Positions 52,439 to 61,029 of a DNA stretch of 64,000 nt are shown here, in pieces. Each line of letters starts with the position of its first letter. Position 1 is the first letter of the stretch. Under the pieces are notes generated by a model. The model worked only from the letters and a program-made list of their open reading frames with translations. It was not told where the DNA came from and made no database searches. Source of the DNA: Akkermansiaceae bacterium (lineage in GTDB: Bacteria; Verrucomicrobiota; Verrucomicrobiia; Verrucomicrobiales; Akkermansiaceae). The DNA lies in NCBI GenBank assembly GCA_025363295.1, contig JANYEC010000033.1, forward strand, positions 34,256 through 98,255. Direction: 5' to 3'. Position numbers and translations under genes: made by a program.

Positions 52439-55400
52439 TCAGCGGGTGATGGTTTCATCGAGATTGAGGATCTGGCTCGCAATTAAGGTCCAAGCGGCAA
52501 GCTCTGGAACATCCGCATCCTTGGGCGGTGGCGTTGCTCCGGTGGTGATGAGTTTCATCGCATCATCGGGCTGATTGCGGAATGATGCTATCGCTGAAGC
52601 GAGCGACTTGCGGACGATCTGTCGCTCATCCGCGTCGAAAGTTCTGCCATCCAGCCGTGCGGTGATAAAATCTAAACGAGCATCAAAATCATTGTTAGAG
52701 ACGAGCGCTTTCGAGGCCAGCTCGCGGGATGCCTCGATGAACTGAGGGTCATTTAATAAGACGAGCGCCTGCAACGGAGTATTGGTTAGGTCACGTCTCA
52801 CACAGAAAGTTTCACGTGTAGGGGCATTAAAAATTTCCATGGATGGAGGTGCTGCAGTGCGCTTCCACATCGTATACATCGAGCGGCGGTAGAGCCCTTC
52901 CCCTTTATCCTCGCGGTAAGTTCTGGTATTGGATTGAGGCATCGCGACTGCTTCCCAAATACCTTCTGGCTGATAAGGTTTCACTGAAGGACCACCTACT
53001 TTCGTTGAGAGCAGCCCAGCGGTAGATAGTGCTAGATCACGAATTTGCTCGGCATCAAGCCGGTAGCGTGGTCCACGCGAGAGTAGTCGGTTAGATGGAT
53101 CCTTTTCAAGCTTCTCCGCAGAGACCACGCCGGATTGGCGGTAGGCGGCGGAGGTGACAATCAGCTTGATCATGTGGCGGCTGTCCCATTTGGATTCGAT
53201 AAACTCAGCGGCGAGCCAGTCGAGCAGTCGCGGGTGGCTGGGCCGCGCTCCCATGACGCCGAAGTCAGAATTCGTCTCGACGATACCGGTCCCAAAAAAA
53301 TACGACCAGGTGCGATTCATCGTCACGCGGGCTGGCAACGGGTTCGCGGGATCGTTAAGCCAGCGCGCCAGACCTAACCGATTCCTTGGCGCGTCGGGGG
53401 CCATCGGAGGAAGCACGGCAGGAGTGATAGGGGTGACTTTCTCTCCCTCGTCCGCATAACCACCGCGGAGGAGGACGTGGGCAAAGGGCTCCCCCTTTTT
53501 TTCCTCCATCACGAGTGAAACTGACCCACGGGCTCGCAGCGCACCTTGCTCGGATTTCAATCCATCCAAGTGGGTCAAAAGCTCGCGAGACGGCGCATCC
53601 ACATTGGCGAGGAAATACTGAAAGACCGACTTGATCTGCTCGGGGGTTCGGCTGTTAGGAGTCAGTGAAATGATCTGATTGAGCATACTGTTCCCTGCAA
53701 GAATTTTGATTTCCTCCGGTGAAAGCAGGCGGCGGTAAAAGCGAAAATCTTGGAGGGCCACTTTACCATTGAGTTTCGCATCGCCGTGATGACGCGAACC
53801 AAGACGCAGTGGCACAGAGGTTTCGATGGTGCCACCGACACTGTTAGGATATGATTTGGATCCTGCTTTTTTCCCATCAATGTAGATTGCACCAGCTTGA
53901 TGCCCTGCGAGGGCACCGTCCCAAGTAGCGATGAAGTGATGCCACTCACCGGGCTTCAGTTCAGATTCTACAATGACTTTGTTAGCCGCTTTGTCCCATG
54001 AGTCGATAACATGAAAGGCGGGTTTTCCATTTTCGAGGAAGAAGTCCCAGCCGCGCAACGATTCATCAGGATTCATCCGGGCAATGATGGCACCGGTGGG
54101 CTTCCCCTCGATCCGTATAAAACCGCCGAAGGTCACTCGGTCGGCTCGCGAAAAGCTTCCAATGTCTCCGAGCTCGATGGACTCATCGCTGATGACCGGA
54201 GCTTTCCCGAGAGGCGCGTCGATGCGGGACATCTTGGTCAGCCATTCCTGCGGTTTACCATCCACCTTGCCGTGGAGAGGTCCCTCTGCTTCATTGAGAG
54301 GAAGGTGAATCGCAAGTGTAGAATCAATGTCACGAGAAGGCTCGATGATTGCCTTGGGCAGCCACGCATCGAACTCGGGACGCGCTGCTTTCGCTCGCGC
54401 GACGAGTTGTGCCTCTGTGCGGGAAATCTCGATCTGCAGAGCTGCCCAGCGGCCCCGCTCTTCCCTGAGAGGGACGAAAACATTTGGAGGATGGTCTGCG
54501 TTATTTCCGTCGAGCGATGACATGGGGGTATTCCGAAAAAATGCAGTTAGAGAATAGAACTCTTTGGTCGAAATGGGATCGAACTTGTGGTCGTGGCAGG
54601 CCGCGCAGCCGGTAGTTAGACCAAGCCAAATGGCAGACATTGTTTCCACGCGATCCCTAGCGTAGATGGCATCATATTCTGCAGGAATGGCCCCGCCCTC
54701 GCCCGTCGTAGCCAAGCAGCGGGAGAAACCTGTGGCAATGAGTTGATCAAGCGAACGGTTAGGCAACATGTCCCCGGCGATCTGTTCAGTCGTAAACTCG
54801 TCCCATGGCATGTTCTCCTGAAACGCCCGGATCACCCAATCGCGGTAGGGCCAGATGGCACGATAGTTGTCGATGTGAATGCCGTGAGTGTCCGCATATC
54901 GTGCTGCATCAAGCCAGTGACGGGCAAAATTTTCGGCGCTTGCCGTGCTCGCGAGCAATTCGTCCGCAGCAGTTTCCACCGCAGCTTGTGGATTGGCAGC
55001 TGCGGATTTTTTGAACGCTTCCATCGCTTCTAACGAAGGAGGGAGCCCAGTTAGATCAAGATTTAGGCGGCGGTAGAAACGCCCAAGGTCATCCGGGGGA
55101 TTCGGCTTTAAACCAGCTTTTTCAAGTTTTTCCGCAATGAAACGATCAATGGGATTTTCCGCCCAGCCCTCGCCTACTTTTGGGACTTCGGGCTTTTTCA
55201 CCGTGACGAATGACCAGTGCGGCTCAAACTCCGCGCCCTGCTCTACCCAACGCTCGATCATGGCGATCTCTTCGGACTTCAAAACCTTGTGGCTTTTCGG
55301 CGGAGGCATGATTGAGTCAGGGTCTTTTTCATGAATTCGCTGGACCAGCATGGATTCCCGAAGATTTCCCTTCACGATGATGGATTTGCCACTCTCACGC

Positions 55401-55699
55401 GGCCGGAATACGTCCTCTACCCGATCCAATCGCAGAGGTTCCTTCTTCGGCTCGCGCGTGCCGGAATCCGGCCCGTGGCAATGGTAACAATACTCGGAAA
55501 GAATCGGCTGGATGTGCTCATTGAACGAAATTTTCTCTGGCTGGGAAATTTTTTCCACGTCCTTCTCCAGAGAGCCAACGCGTGCGTGCGTAGAAGGCTC
55601 CGATTTCGACACTTTCGATGCCGGTGGATCGCACGCGCCAAGGACCCCGATGACACAAAGACCCAAAGCGGAAAGAACAAATCGGAAGGGACAATTCAT
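52439..55699 (-). CDS. DUF1549/DUF1553 (PSD1 cytochrome c-like) lipoprotein with LamG-like domain
   Basis: IQPILSEYCYHCHGPDSG heme-binding motif; IGVLGACDP lipobox; HWLDAARYADTHG; LNDPQFIEASRELA. Start refined to 55699. Confidence 0.93.
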   Translation of the reverse strand: MNCPFRFVLSALGLCVIGVLGACDPPASKVSKSEPSTHARVGSLEKDVEKISQPEKISFNEHIQPILSEYCYHCHGPDSGTREPKKEPLRLDRVEDVFRPRESGKSIIVKGNLRESMLVQRIHEKDPDSIMPPPKSHKVLKSEEIAMIERWVEQGAEFEPHWSFVTVKKPEVPKVGEGWAENPIDRFIAEKLEKAGLKPNPPDDLGRFYRRLNLDLTGLPPSLEAMEAFKKSAAANPQAAVETAADELLASTASAENFARHWLDAARYADTHGIHIDNYRAIWPYRDWVIRAFQENMPWDEFTTEQIAGDMLPNRSLDQLIATGFSRCLATTGEGGAIPAEYDAIYARDRVETMSAIWLGLTTGCAACHDHKFDPISTKEFYSLTAFFRNTPMSSLDGNNADHPPNVFVPLREERGRWAALQIEISRTEAQLVARAKAARPEFDAWLPKAIIEPSRDIDSTLAIHLPLNEAEGPLHGKVDGKPQEWLTKMSRIDAPLGKAPVISDESIELGDIGSFSRADRVTFGGFIRIEGKPTGAIIARMNPDESLRGWDFFLENGKPAFHVIDSWDKAANKVIVESELKPGEWHHFIATWDGALAGHQAGAIYIDGKKAGSKSYPNSVGGTIETSVPLRLGSRHHGDAKLNGKVALQDFRFYRRLLSPEEIKILAGNSMLNQIISLTPNSRTPEQIKSVFQYFLANVDAPSRELLTHLDGLKSEQGALRARGSVSLVMEEKKGEPFAHVLLRGGYADEGEKVTPITPAVLPPMAPDAPRNRLGLARWLNDPANPLPARVTMNRTWSYFFGTGIVETNSDFGVMGARPSHPRLLDWLAAEFIESKWDSRHMIKLIVTSAAYRQSGVVSAEKLEKDPSNRLLSRGPRYRLDAEQIRDLALSTAGLLSTKVGGPSVKPYQPEGIWEAVAMPQSNTRTYREDKGEGLYRRSMYTMWKRTAAPPSMEIFNAPTRETFCVRRDLTNTPLQALVLLNDPQFIEASRELASKALVSNNDFDARLDFITARLDGRTFDADERQIVRKSLASAIASFRNQPDDAMKLITTGATPPPKDADVPELAAWTLIASQILNLDETITR

Positions 55700-55838
55700 T
55701 GACTGACAAATACTGGCACAAAACGCATGGGCAGCTAGTATTCTTTCAGATGGGGCTTTCTCAGGTAACGGATTGAGTAGATTCAAGGGAATCAATTTTA
55801 TTGAAATTTCACAGCGTTTCATGAAGTAAAAACCACCG

Positions 55839-56849
55839 ATGCGCTACCTCATTCCGTTTCTTCTTGCTCCGCTCGCCTTCGCCCACCCCGAGCCAGGCGC
55901 GGTGCCAGGAGATGATCCCCAAGCGGCGGTGCGCACCGGCAACGGTGCCTGGTGCTATGAAGCCGTGCCGCACTGGGGCGAGTTGCCCGACGGAAAAATT
56001 ATCGGCCCAACCCACGGCGGCGTGGTCGTGGATAACGAGACCGGCCTGATTTACGTTTCTACTGATTCCGATCTCTCCGTGATCGTCTATCAGCCTGACG
56101 GCAAGTTTCTCCGCACAATCGCCCCAGAATGCAAAGGCTTCCACGCCATGGCGATCCGCCAAGAAGAGGGTAAGACGGTCATCTACGGTGCCCAACTCAA
56201 CGGCAATAAACCACCTCAACGGGTTTGCAAAATCGATACCGATGGCAAGCTGCTCTTGGAAATTCCGAACGCGGGCACCGGCGAAGTTCCCGGTGGCTGG
56301 GGCGGCCTCACCGGGGTCACGGTCGCTCCTGACGGCAGCATTTTTGCCTCCACCGGCTACGGAGCGAACATCATTCATAAATTCGACGCCACCGGAAAGT
56401 TGCTGAAATCCTTCGGCTGCAAAGGCCCTGATGAGAAGCAGTTCAATACCCCGCACGGCCTTGCGATCGACACCCGCTTCGGCGAGCCGCGCCTGCTCGT
56501 CGCCGATCGCGGAAAGCGCCGCCTTGTGCACTTTGACCTCGAAGGAAAATGGATCGGCGTGCATGCCAGCAATCTACGCCTTCCCTGCTCTGTGAGTTTT
56601 CGGGGAGATGAGCTGGCCGTCGCTGAACTTGAATCCCGCGTCACCATTCTCGATAAATCGGGAACTCCCATCGCCTTTCTCGGTGACAACCCTAACCGCA
56701 CGCAATGGGCGAATTTCAAGGTGCCACTGCAAGACATGCATCTTGGAATTTTCACCGCTCCCCACGGACTGAGTTTCGACAAGGCGGGCAATCTCTATGT
56801 CCAAGATTGGAACAAAACCGGTCGCATCACGAAACTAACGAAACTCTAA
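55839..56849 (+). CDS. Secreted NHL-repeat / 6-bladed beta-propeller protein
   Basis: Repeated propeller-like strands (HGGVVVDNETGLIYVSTDSD, TPHGLAIDTRFGEPRLLVADRGKRRLVHFD, APHGLSFDKAGNLYVQDW). Confidence 0.85.
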   Translation: MRYLIPFLLAPLAFAHPEPGAVPGDDPQAAVRTGNGAWCYEAVPHWGELPDGKIIGPTHGGVVVDNETGLIYVSTDSDLSVIVYQPDGKFLRTIAPECKGFHAMAIRQEEGKTVIYGAQLNGNKPPQRVCKIDTDGKLLLEIPNAGTGEVPGGWGGLTGVTVAPDGSIFASTGYGANIIHKFDATGKLLKSFGCKGPDEKQFNTPHGLAIDTRFGEPRLLVADRGKRRLVHFDLEGKWIGVHASNLRLPCSVSFRGDELAVAELESRVTILDKSGTPIAFLGDNPNRTQWANFKVPLQDMHLGIFTAPHGLSFDKAGNLYVQDWNKTGRITKLTKL

Positions 56850-56934
56850 TACGAATACTCACTGTGATGTTCAATGCGTTTACTTGGTCGAGAATCCAGC
56901 GCTGCGACATCGTCCCAGTGGCGCTTTAAGGCGA

Positions 56935-57385
56935 ATATCGCGCTTCCTACAAATTTTTCTCAAGGGTTCCGAAGTGCTGGTTGCCGATCTCGTCCTTGTT
57001 GATTTCCCAGAGCTACTAACATGGATTGAAGTCAGGATTGTAGGGTGGAATATCGATAATTCTGATCCGCTCGGGTAACCTCATATTGCGGTCATGCAGT
57101 GAAATCTTGTTAGGTCACCGATCACGACATGGATGGCGTGAGTGTTAGTTGCCGGGAGGTCTTCCCAATAGCGGCCGTCCTCTTCATTCGTTACCGCAAA
57201 ATCTGACAGAAATGCGGATGACCTCCAATGACGTCGAGCGAGGCGTGGGGGTCCGGAGCAACGATAGGAAGAAGCAAGCGAGGAGGAGATCGAGGCTTTC
57301 CGGAAATTCTGCGAGAGCCTTGGTTGAGGGAAAAGTGAGCGGGCCTCAAGCGTAAAATTCAATGGAAGGTCAGAGCCGAATGGCA
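56935..57385 (-). pseudogene. Decayed IS630-family transposase remnant
   Basis: Minus-strand reading across frames and stops gives DGRYWEDLPATNTHAIHVV, GDLTRFHCMTA and LPERIRIIDIPPYNPDFNPC**LWEINKDEIGNQHFGTLEKNL, resembling the IS630 C-terminus (lPpYsPELNPiE.lW). Confidence 0.7.
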
Positions 57386-58219
57386 CTATCCTCTACCTGA
57401 TAGAAAACCAAAGCATTTTCTAACATCTAATATTTCCTCGGTGAGCTGCCCTCCTTGATCGCGAACGACGAACGGCGATTCCACCTGAGGATGAACAATT
57501 AGATCATCTTGAAGTTTGCAGGCGAACAAAGTGAAAAGTGCGGGAAGGGTTTTGCGCGGGATCACATCGCGCATACGCAGGACATGAAATCCTGAGTCGG
57601 CGATTCCATCGAGCGCGCGCTGTTTCTGGCGGGATGGAAAGCATAACACAAACCACCCTCCGGGAGATAGATGCCTAACCGCAGCCTTCGCGTAATCCGA
57701 AACATCCCCTCGCAGCTCAAATCGCGCGTGAGCTTTTTGCGAGTCCTGCGGAATGATGCCCGAGCCGTCTGGGAAATACGGAGGACTCCCCGTGATGAGC
57801 GGAAATTTTCTCTCCAAAGCAAGCTCACGAAGATCCCCATGGGAACAACTCACGCGGTGACGGAGGCCATTGAGATTAATGTTAGATTGCAGGAGCCGAT
57901 AGCTGATTGCCTGCGCCTCCACACAGGTAAGCCGGGCGGCAGGCCCCATGCCCCACAGCGTCAACAATCCGACCGTGCCGATCCCGGTGCCAAGGTCGAG
58001 GTGCTCGGTGACTTTCGGGGAATTTCGCAATGCATACCACGCCGTGAGCACATCATCGATGGAATGGCGGTGGCCCCCCTTACGCTGGGCGATGAGCCAG
58101 CCGGCCGCACTGCCTGAATCGTCCTGCCATGGATCGCGATTGGAGATACCGTTAGGTCCGGTCAGCGCGTCGAGCGTGATACGCTCGCTGAATTCAGCTT
58201 CAAGGGATGCCCTTTCCAT
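57386..58219 (-). CDS. TrmN6-like SAM-dependent (tRNA1Val adenine-N6-type) methyltransferase
   Basis: HRHSIDDVLTAW...LDLGTGIGTVGLLTLWGMG...PLITGSPPYFPDG. Start may be MERASLEAEF (58219) or upstream (58234/58276). Confidence 0.83.
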   Translation of the reverse strand: MERASLEAEFSERITLDALTGPNGISNRDPWQDDSGSAAGWLIAQRKGGHRHSIDDVLTAWYALRNSPKVTEHLDLGTGIGTVGLLTLWGMGPAARLTCVEAQAISYRLLQSNINLNGLRHRVSCSHGDLRELALERKFPLITGSPPYFPDGSGIIPQDSQKAHARFELRGDVSDYAKAAVRHLSPGGWFVLCFPSRQKQRALDGIADSGFHVLRMRDVIPRKTLPALFTLFACKLQDDLIVHPQVESPFVVRDQGGQLTEEILDVRKCFGFLSGRG

Positions 58220-58251
58220 TTGCCAACTGTCCATGCTGCAAGTTGGCAAAT
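58218..58251. promoter_or_regulatory. Perfect 11-bp inverted repeat at the methyltransferase start
   Basis: ATTTGCCAACT N12 AGTTGGCAAAT. Confidence 0.5.
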
Positions 58252-58459
58252 TGGGTCCGGGCTGTGAGGAGATCATCGCGGGGCATTCTCAGCAGGAGTG
58301 CGAAACACAGGAAAGCCCGAATTCGATGAATTGACGGGACAATGAGGCACTATCGCTCCATTCTGTGCGGAGAGACGGGCTGACTCTCCCATGAGATTTT
58401 CCATCGGTTGCATCGTTACCTGCGCCCATCCTACAATGATTAACTAACTGTTAAATAGA

Positions 58460-59071
58460 TTGACCATACCGCTCATCAACCAATGCCGTTTCACCGCAAT
58501 CGATTTCGAATCGGCGGGCGCATCGCGTGGGCTGACGGACCACCCTGTGCAAATCGGTCTCGCCACTTGGTCTATCGAAAATGGCCATGGCAATGCCTTC
58601 ACCTCGTATCTTTTCACGGATCAACCGATCCAGTGGTCCGCGCGGAAGATTCACGGAATCGGTCCGGAACAACTGACGGACGCCCCTTCCCTACTCTCGC
58701 TCTGGCCGGAATTAAAAAACCGTCTAGCACGCGCGGTCGTAGTGGCCCATGGAAAGGGCACCGAAAAACGCTTTCTCCGCGCGTTCCCTGGCCACGGTTT
58801 CAAACCATGGATCGATACCCTTCTGCTAGCCCGCGCGGCTTGGCCGGACTTGCCTGATCATTCGCTCGGAGCGGTTTGCCAATCGCACCACCTCACCGAA
58901 GAAATCCAAGCAATCGTCCCTGCAAAGTTTTGGCATGACGCGTTGTTCGACGCGGTGGCTTCGCTGGTTTTACTCACTCATCTAATCAAAACTCACGATC
59001 TCGAAACTCAGCCACTCGATTCCCTGCTTCACCCGGACACTTCAGTGTGGCACAAGAGCCGAAGAAACTGA
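58460..59071 (+). CDS. DEDD 3'-5' exonuclease (DnaQ-like)
   Basis: FTAIDFESAGASRGLTDHPVQIGLATW; HSLGAVCQSHHL; WHDALFDAVASLVLL. Confidence 0.85.
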   Translation: MTIPLINQCRFTAIDFESAGASRGLTDHPVQIGLATWSIENGHGNAFTSYLFTDQPIQWSARKIHGIGPEQLTDAPSLLSLWPELKNRLARAVVVAHGKGTEKRFLRAFPGHGFKPWIDTLLLARAAWPDLPDHSLGAVCQSHHLTEEIQAIVPAKFWHDALFDAVASLVLLTHLIKTHDLETQPLDSLLHPDTSVWHKSRRN

Positions 59072-59095
59072 GCTTCTTCCCACCTAACCCTTCCT

Positions 59096-59884
59096 ATGTT
59101 CCTCAAAAATCTTCGCGTCATCGGGTTCCTAACAATCGCAGCAGTCATTCTTTCCATTGCTTTTTTCGCCCCTAGCCACCGAAAAAACTCCCCACCAACG
59201 CAACCCGCACAGCCCACAAACGCCGCACCGCAGGATGATGCCGCATTGGTTCGTTCGCTGTTAGGTGAACATTTGTCTGGCAGAACCTTCGCCTTCGCCA
59301 CCATCGCCGAGGCATGTTCCGGGAAAAAAGTCCTCCCGCTCAACGATAGCCCGGCCCATCAGCGCGTCATTGCCGCGATCCATCATGCGCTCAAGGAAAC
59401 GGTCGCAGAACTCAATCAGACAGACTCCCCGGTTAGACAACTCCGCAGAATCAACGAGGCCTCACGATTTTTCGAAGACGGCATTCACGCCCATATCAAT
59501 GCCACGTCCGGCCTCAAATGTGAGGTTCCGCCCACCCGCGATGGCGAGCACCAGCGTTCCGGCTACCCCGATCTCAAGATCACGGATCTGGAATCGAAAC
59601 TGATCTTTTACCTCGACCCCAAACTCGTCGAACAAGGCTCCGCAGAAAGCACCTTCCGCACCTTTTATTTCGAGCCCAAAAATGAAACCCTCAAAATCAA
59701 CGACGACGCCGTGCACCTGCTTTGCGGAATCGAACATGACGGTAAGGATCGCCTCTGGACCTTCACCGCGTGGCGTTTGGTCGATCTTTCGGATCTGCGC
59801 GTCCGCCTCAAGGCAGAGTTCCAGGCCTCGAATGCCGATCTCTATCAAAAATCCGTGCTTTCCCTCCCCGATTCAGTCCGTTAG
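59096..59884 (+). CDS. Membrane-anchored hypothetical protein with possible restriction-endonuclease-like fold
   Basis: N-terminal TM; GYPDLKITDLESKLIFYLDPKLVE...TFRTFYFEP...DAVHLLCGIEHDGKDRLWTFTAWRLVDL. Confidence 0.6.
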   Translation: MFLKNLRVIGFLTIAAVILSIAFFAPSHRKNSPPTQPAQPTNAAPQDDAALVRSLLGEHLSGRTFAFATIAEACSGKKVLPLNDSPAHQRVIAAIHHALKETVAELNQTDSPVRQLRRINEASRFFEDGIHAHINATSGLKCEVPPTRDGEHQRSGYPDLKITDLESKLIFYLDPKLVEQGSAESTFRTFYFEPKNETLKINDDAVHLLCGIEHDGKDRLWTFTAWRLVDLSDLRVRLKAEFQASNADLYQKSVLSLPDSVR

Positions 59885-59896
59885 CCTGTTGCCTTA

Positions 59897-60358
59897 GTGA
59901 CCCTTCCTCCCAGACGCACCAGCGGCTCAGTCGCCATGGATGACTACCTCGAACAGATTCTCCATCTGATCGAGGCGAAGGGATACGCTCGCGCCGTGGA
60001 TATTTCAAAAAATCTGGCGATCTCCCAAGCCAGCGTCACGAACATGCTCCAACGCTTGGATGCCGAGGGATTAGTGAAACATGAAAAATACCGTGGCACT
60101 ATCTTGACCGATGAAGGCCACCGGATCGCACACGCCATTATCGAACGGCATGAAACTCTCACTCGTTTTCTGCGCTTGTTCGGCATCGACGAAGACACCA
60201 TTTATCGCGATGTGGAAGGCATGGAGCACCACGTCTCCCGCCCCACCCTCGGCGTGATTCGCGCCGTCGCTGACGCGCTGGAAGCCGACCCCGCACTGCT
60301 GGAAAAAGTCCGTAAAAAGTGCAGCCCGCCAGCCGAAACCCAAGCACTGAGTCAATGA
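59897..60358 (+). CDS. DtxR/MntR-family metal-dependent transcriptional regulator
   Basis: MDDYLEQILHLIEAKGYARAVDISKNLAISQASVTNMLQRLDAEGLVKHEKYRGTILTDEG; EGMEHHVS. Confidence 0.93.
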   Translation: MTLPPRRTSGSVAMDDYLEQILHLIEAKGYARAVDISKNLAISQASVTNMLQRLDAEGLVKHEKYRGTILTDEGHRIAHAIIERHETLTRFLRLFGIDEDTIYRDVEGMEHHVSRPTLGVIRAVADALEADPALLEKVRKKCSPPAETQALSQ

Positions 60359-60546
60359 GAAAATTCAGGCTGCGACTCTAAACACCTTCATCACTTCGTC
60401 GCCTTGGAGTGTGACTTTAATTATTGGAGCTTGGGTGCGCCGGGGTCTCGCCACTGGGTGTAAAGCAGGCGCTAGGTGAGGTGGAAAATAAGCATGGAAG
60501 GGCACATGTCGCCACAGGATGCGACAGGGCGGAAGTCAAATCTGTG

Positions 60547-60570
60547 ATAAGGTAAAAGTTTTTACCTTAT
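60547..60570. repeat. 24-bp near-perfect palindrome
   Basis: ATAAGGTAAAA-GT-TTTTACCTTAT; 11-bp perfect arms. Confidence 0.8.
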
Positions 60571-60782
60571 GCAAGAACAAGTCACAAAACGCTGAATTCC
60601 AGTGAAATAGAAGCTCAATAATACTCCATTTGTCGCGAGAATTGGGCGGCAGTGACTCGTCGAACCAACATGACGCGGCGCATTTGGAAAACCGGGATAT
60701 ACTGTGATATAACACATCCCTCAAGTGGGCGAACTGCCTGCAGGATCGCCAGGTCAGTCACGGGTTCCGAGCCTCATGGCCT

Positions 60783-60816
60783 ACCTCCGCCTGACGCCCT
60801 CCCTCGGGGCGGAGGT
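60783..60816. repeat. GC-rich hairpin
   Basis: ACCTCCGCC ... GGCGGAGGT, with a smaller nested GCCC/GGGC. Confidence 0.6.
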
Positions 60817-61029
60817 GCCTCTGAAGCTGCCTTAAGTCTCCCTGTCACAAAGCGCAGGCCTCGCCATTTGGCCCCTGGGGGCAAGCCTCTCACTAGGATC
60901 CAGCAGTTCGATCCATTTCCTAGCGATTTTGCTTCCGCCGTGTTCCGAGATTTGGCGTCATGTCGCAGGATCATTGTAATTCATAGCTGCCCAATCCAGT
61001 CATCCACCAGGTCGCACTCCCCACCGATG

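Noticed and set aside
55809-56564. 251 aa minus-strand ORF
   Set aside because: Antisense to the NHL-repeat protein, which has a signal peptide and propeller repeats.
60536-60974. Two short minus-strand ORFs (62 and 66 aa) in the junction
   Set aside because: No recognisable domain and no clear translation signals; one contains the 24-bp palindrome, the other the GC-rich hairpin.
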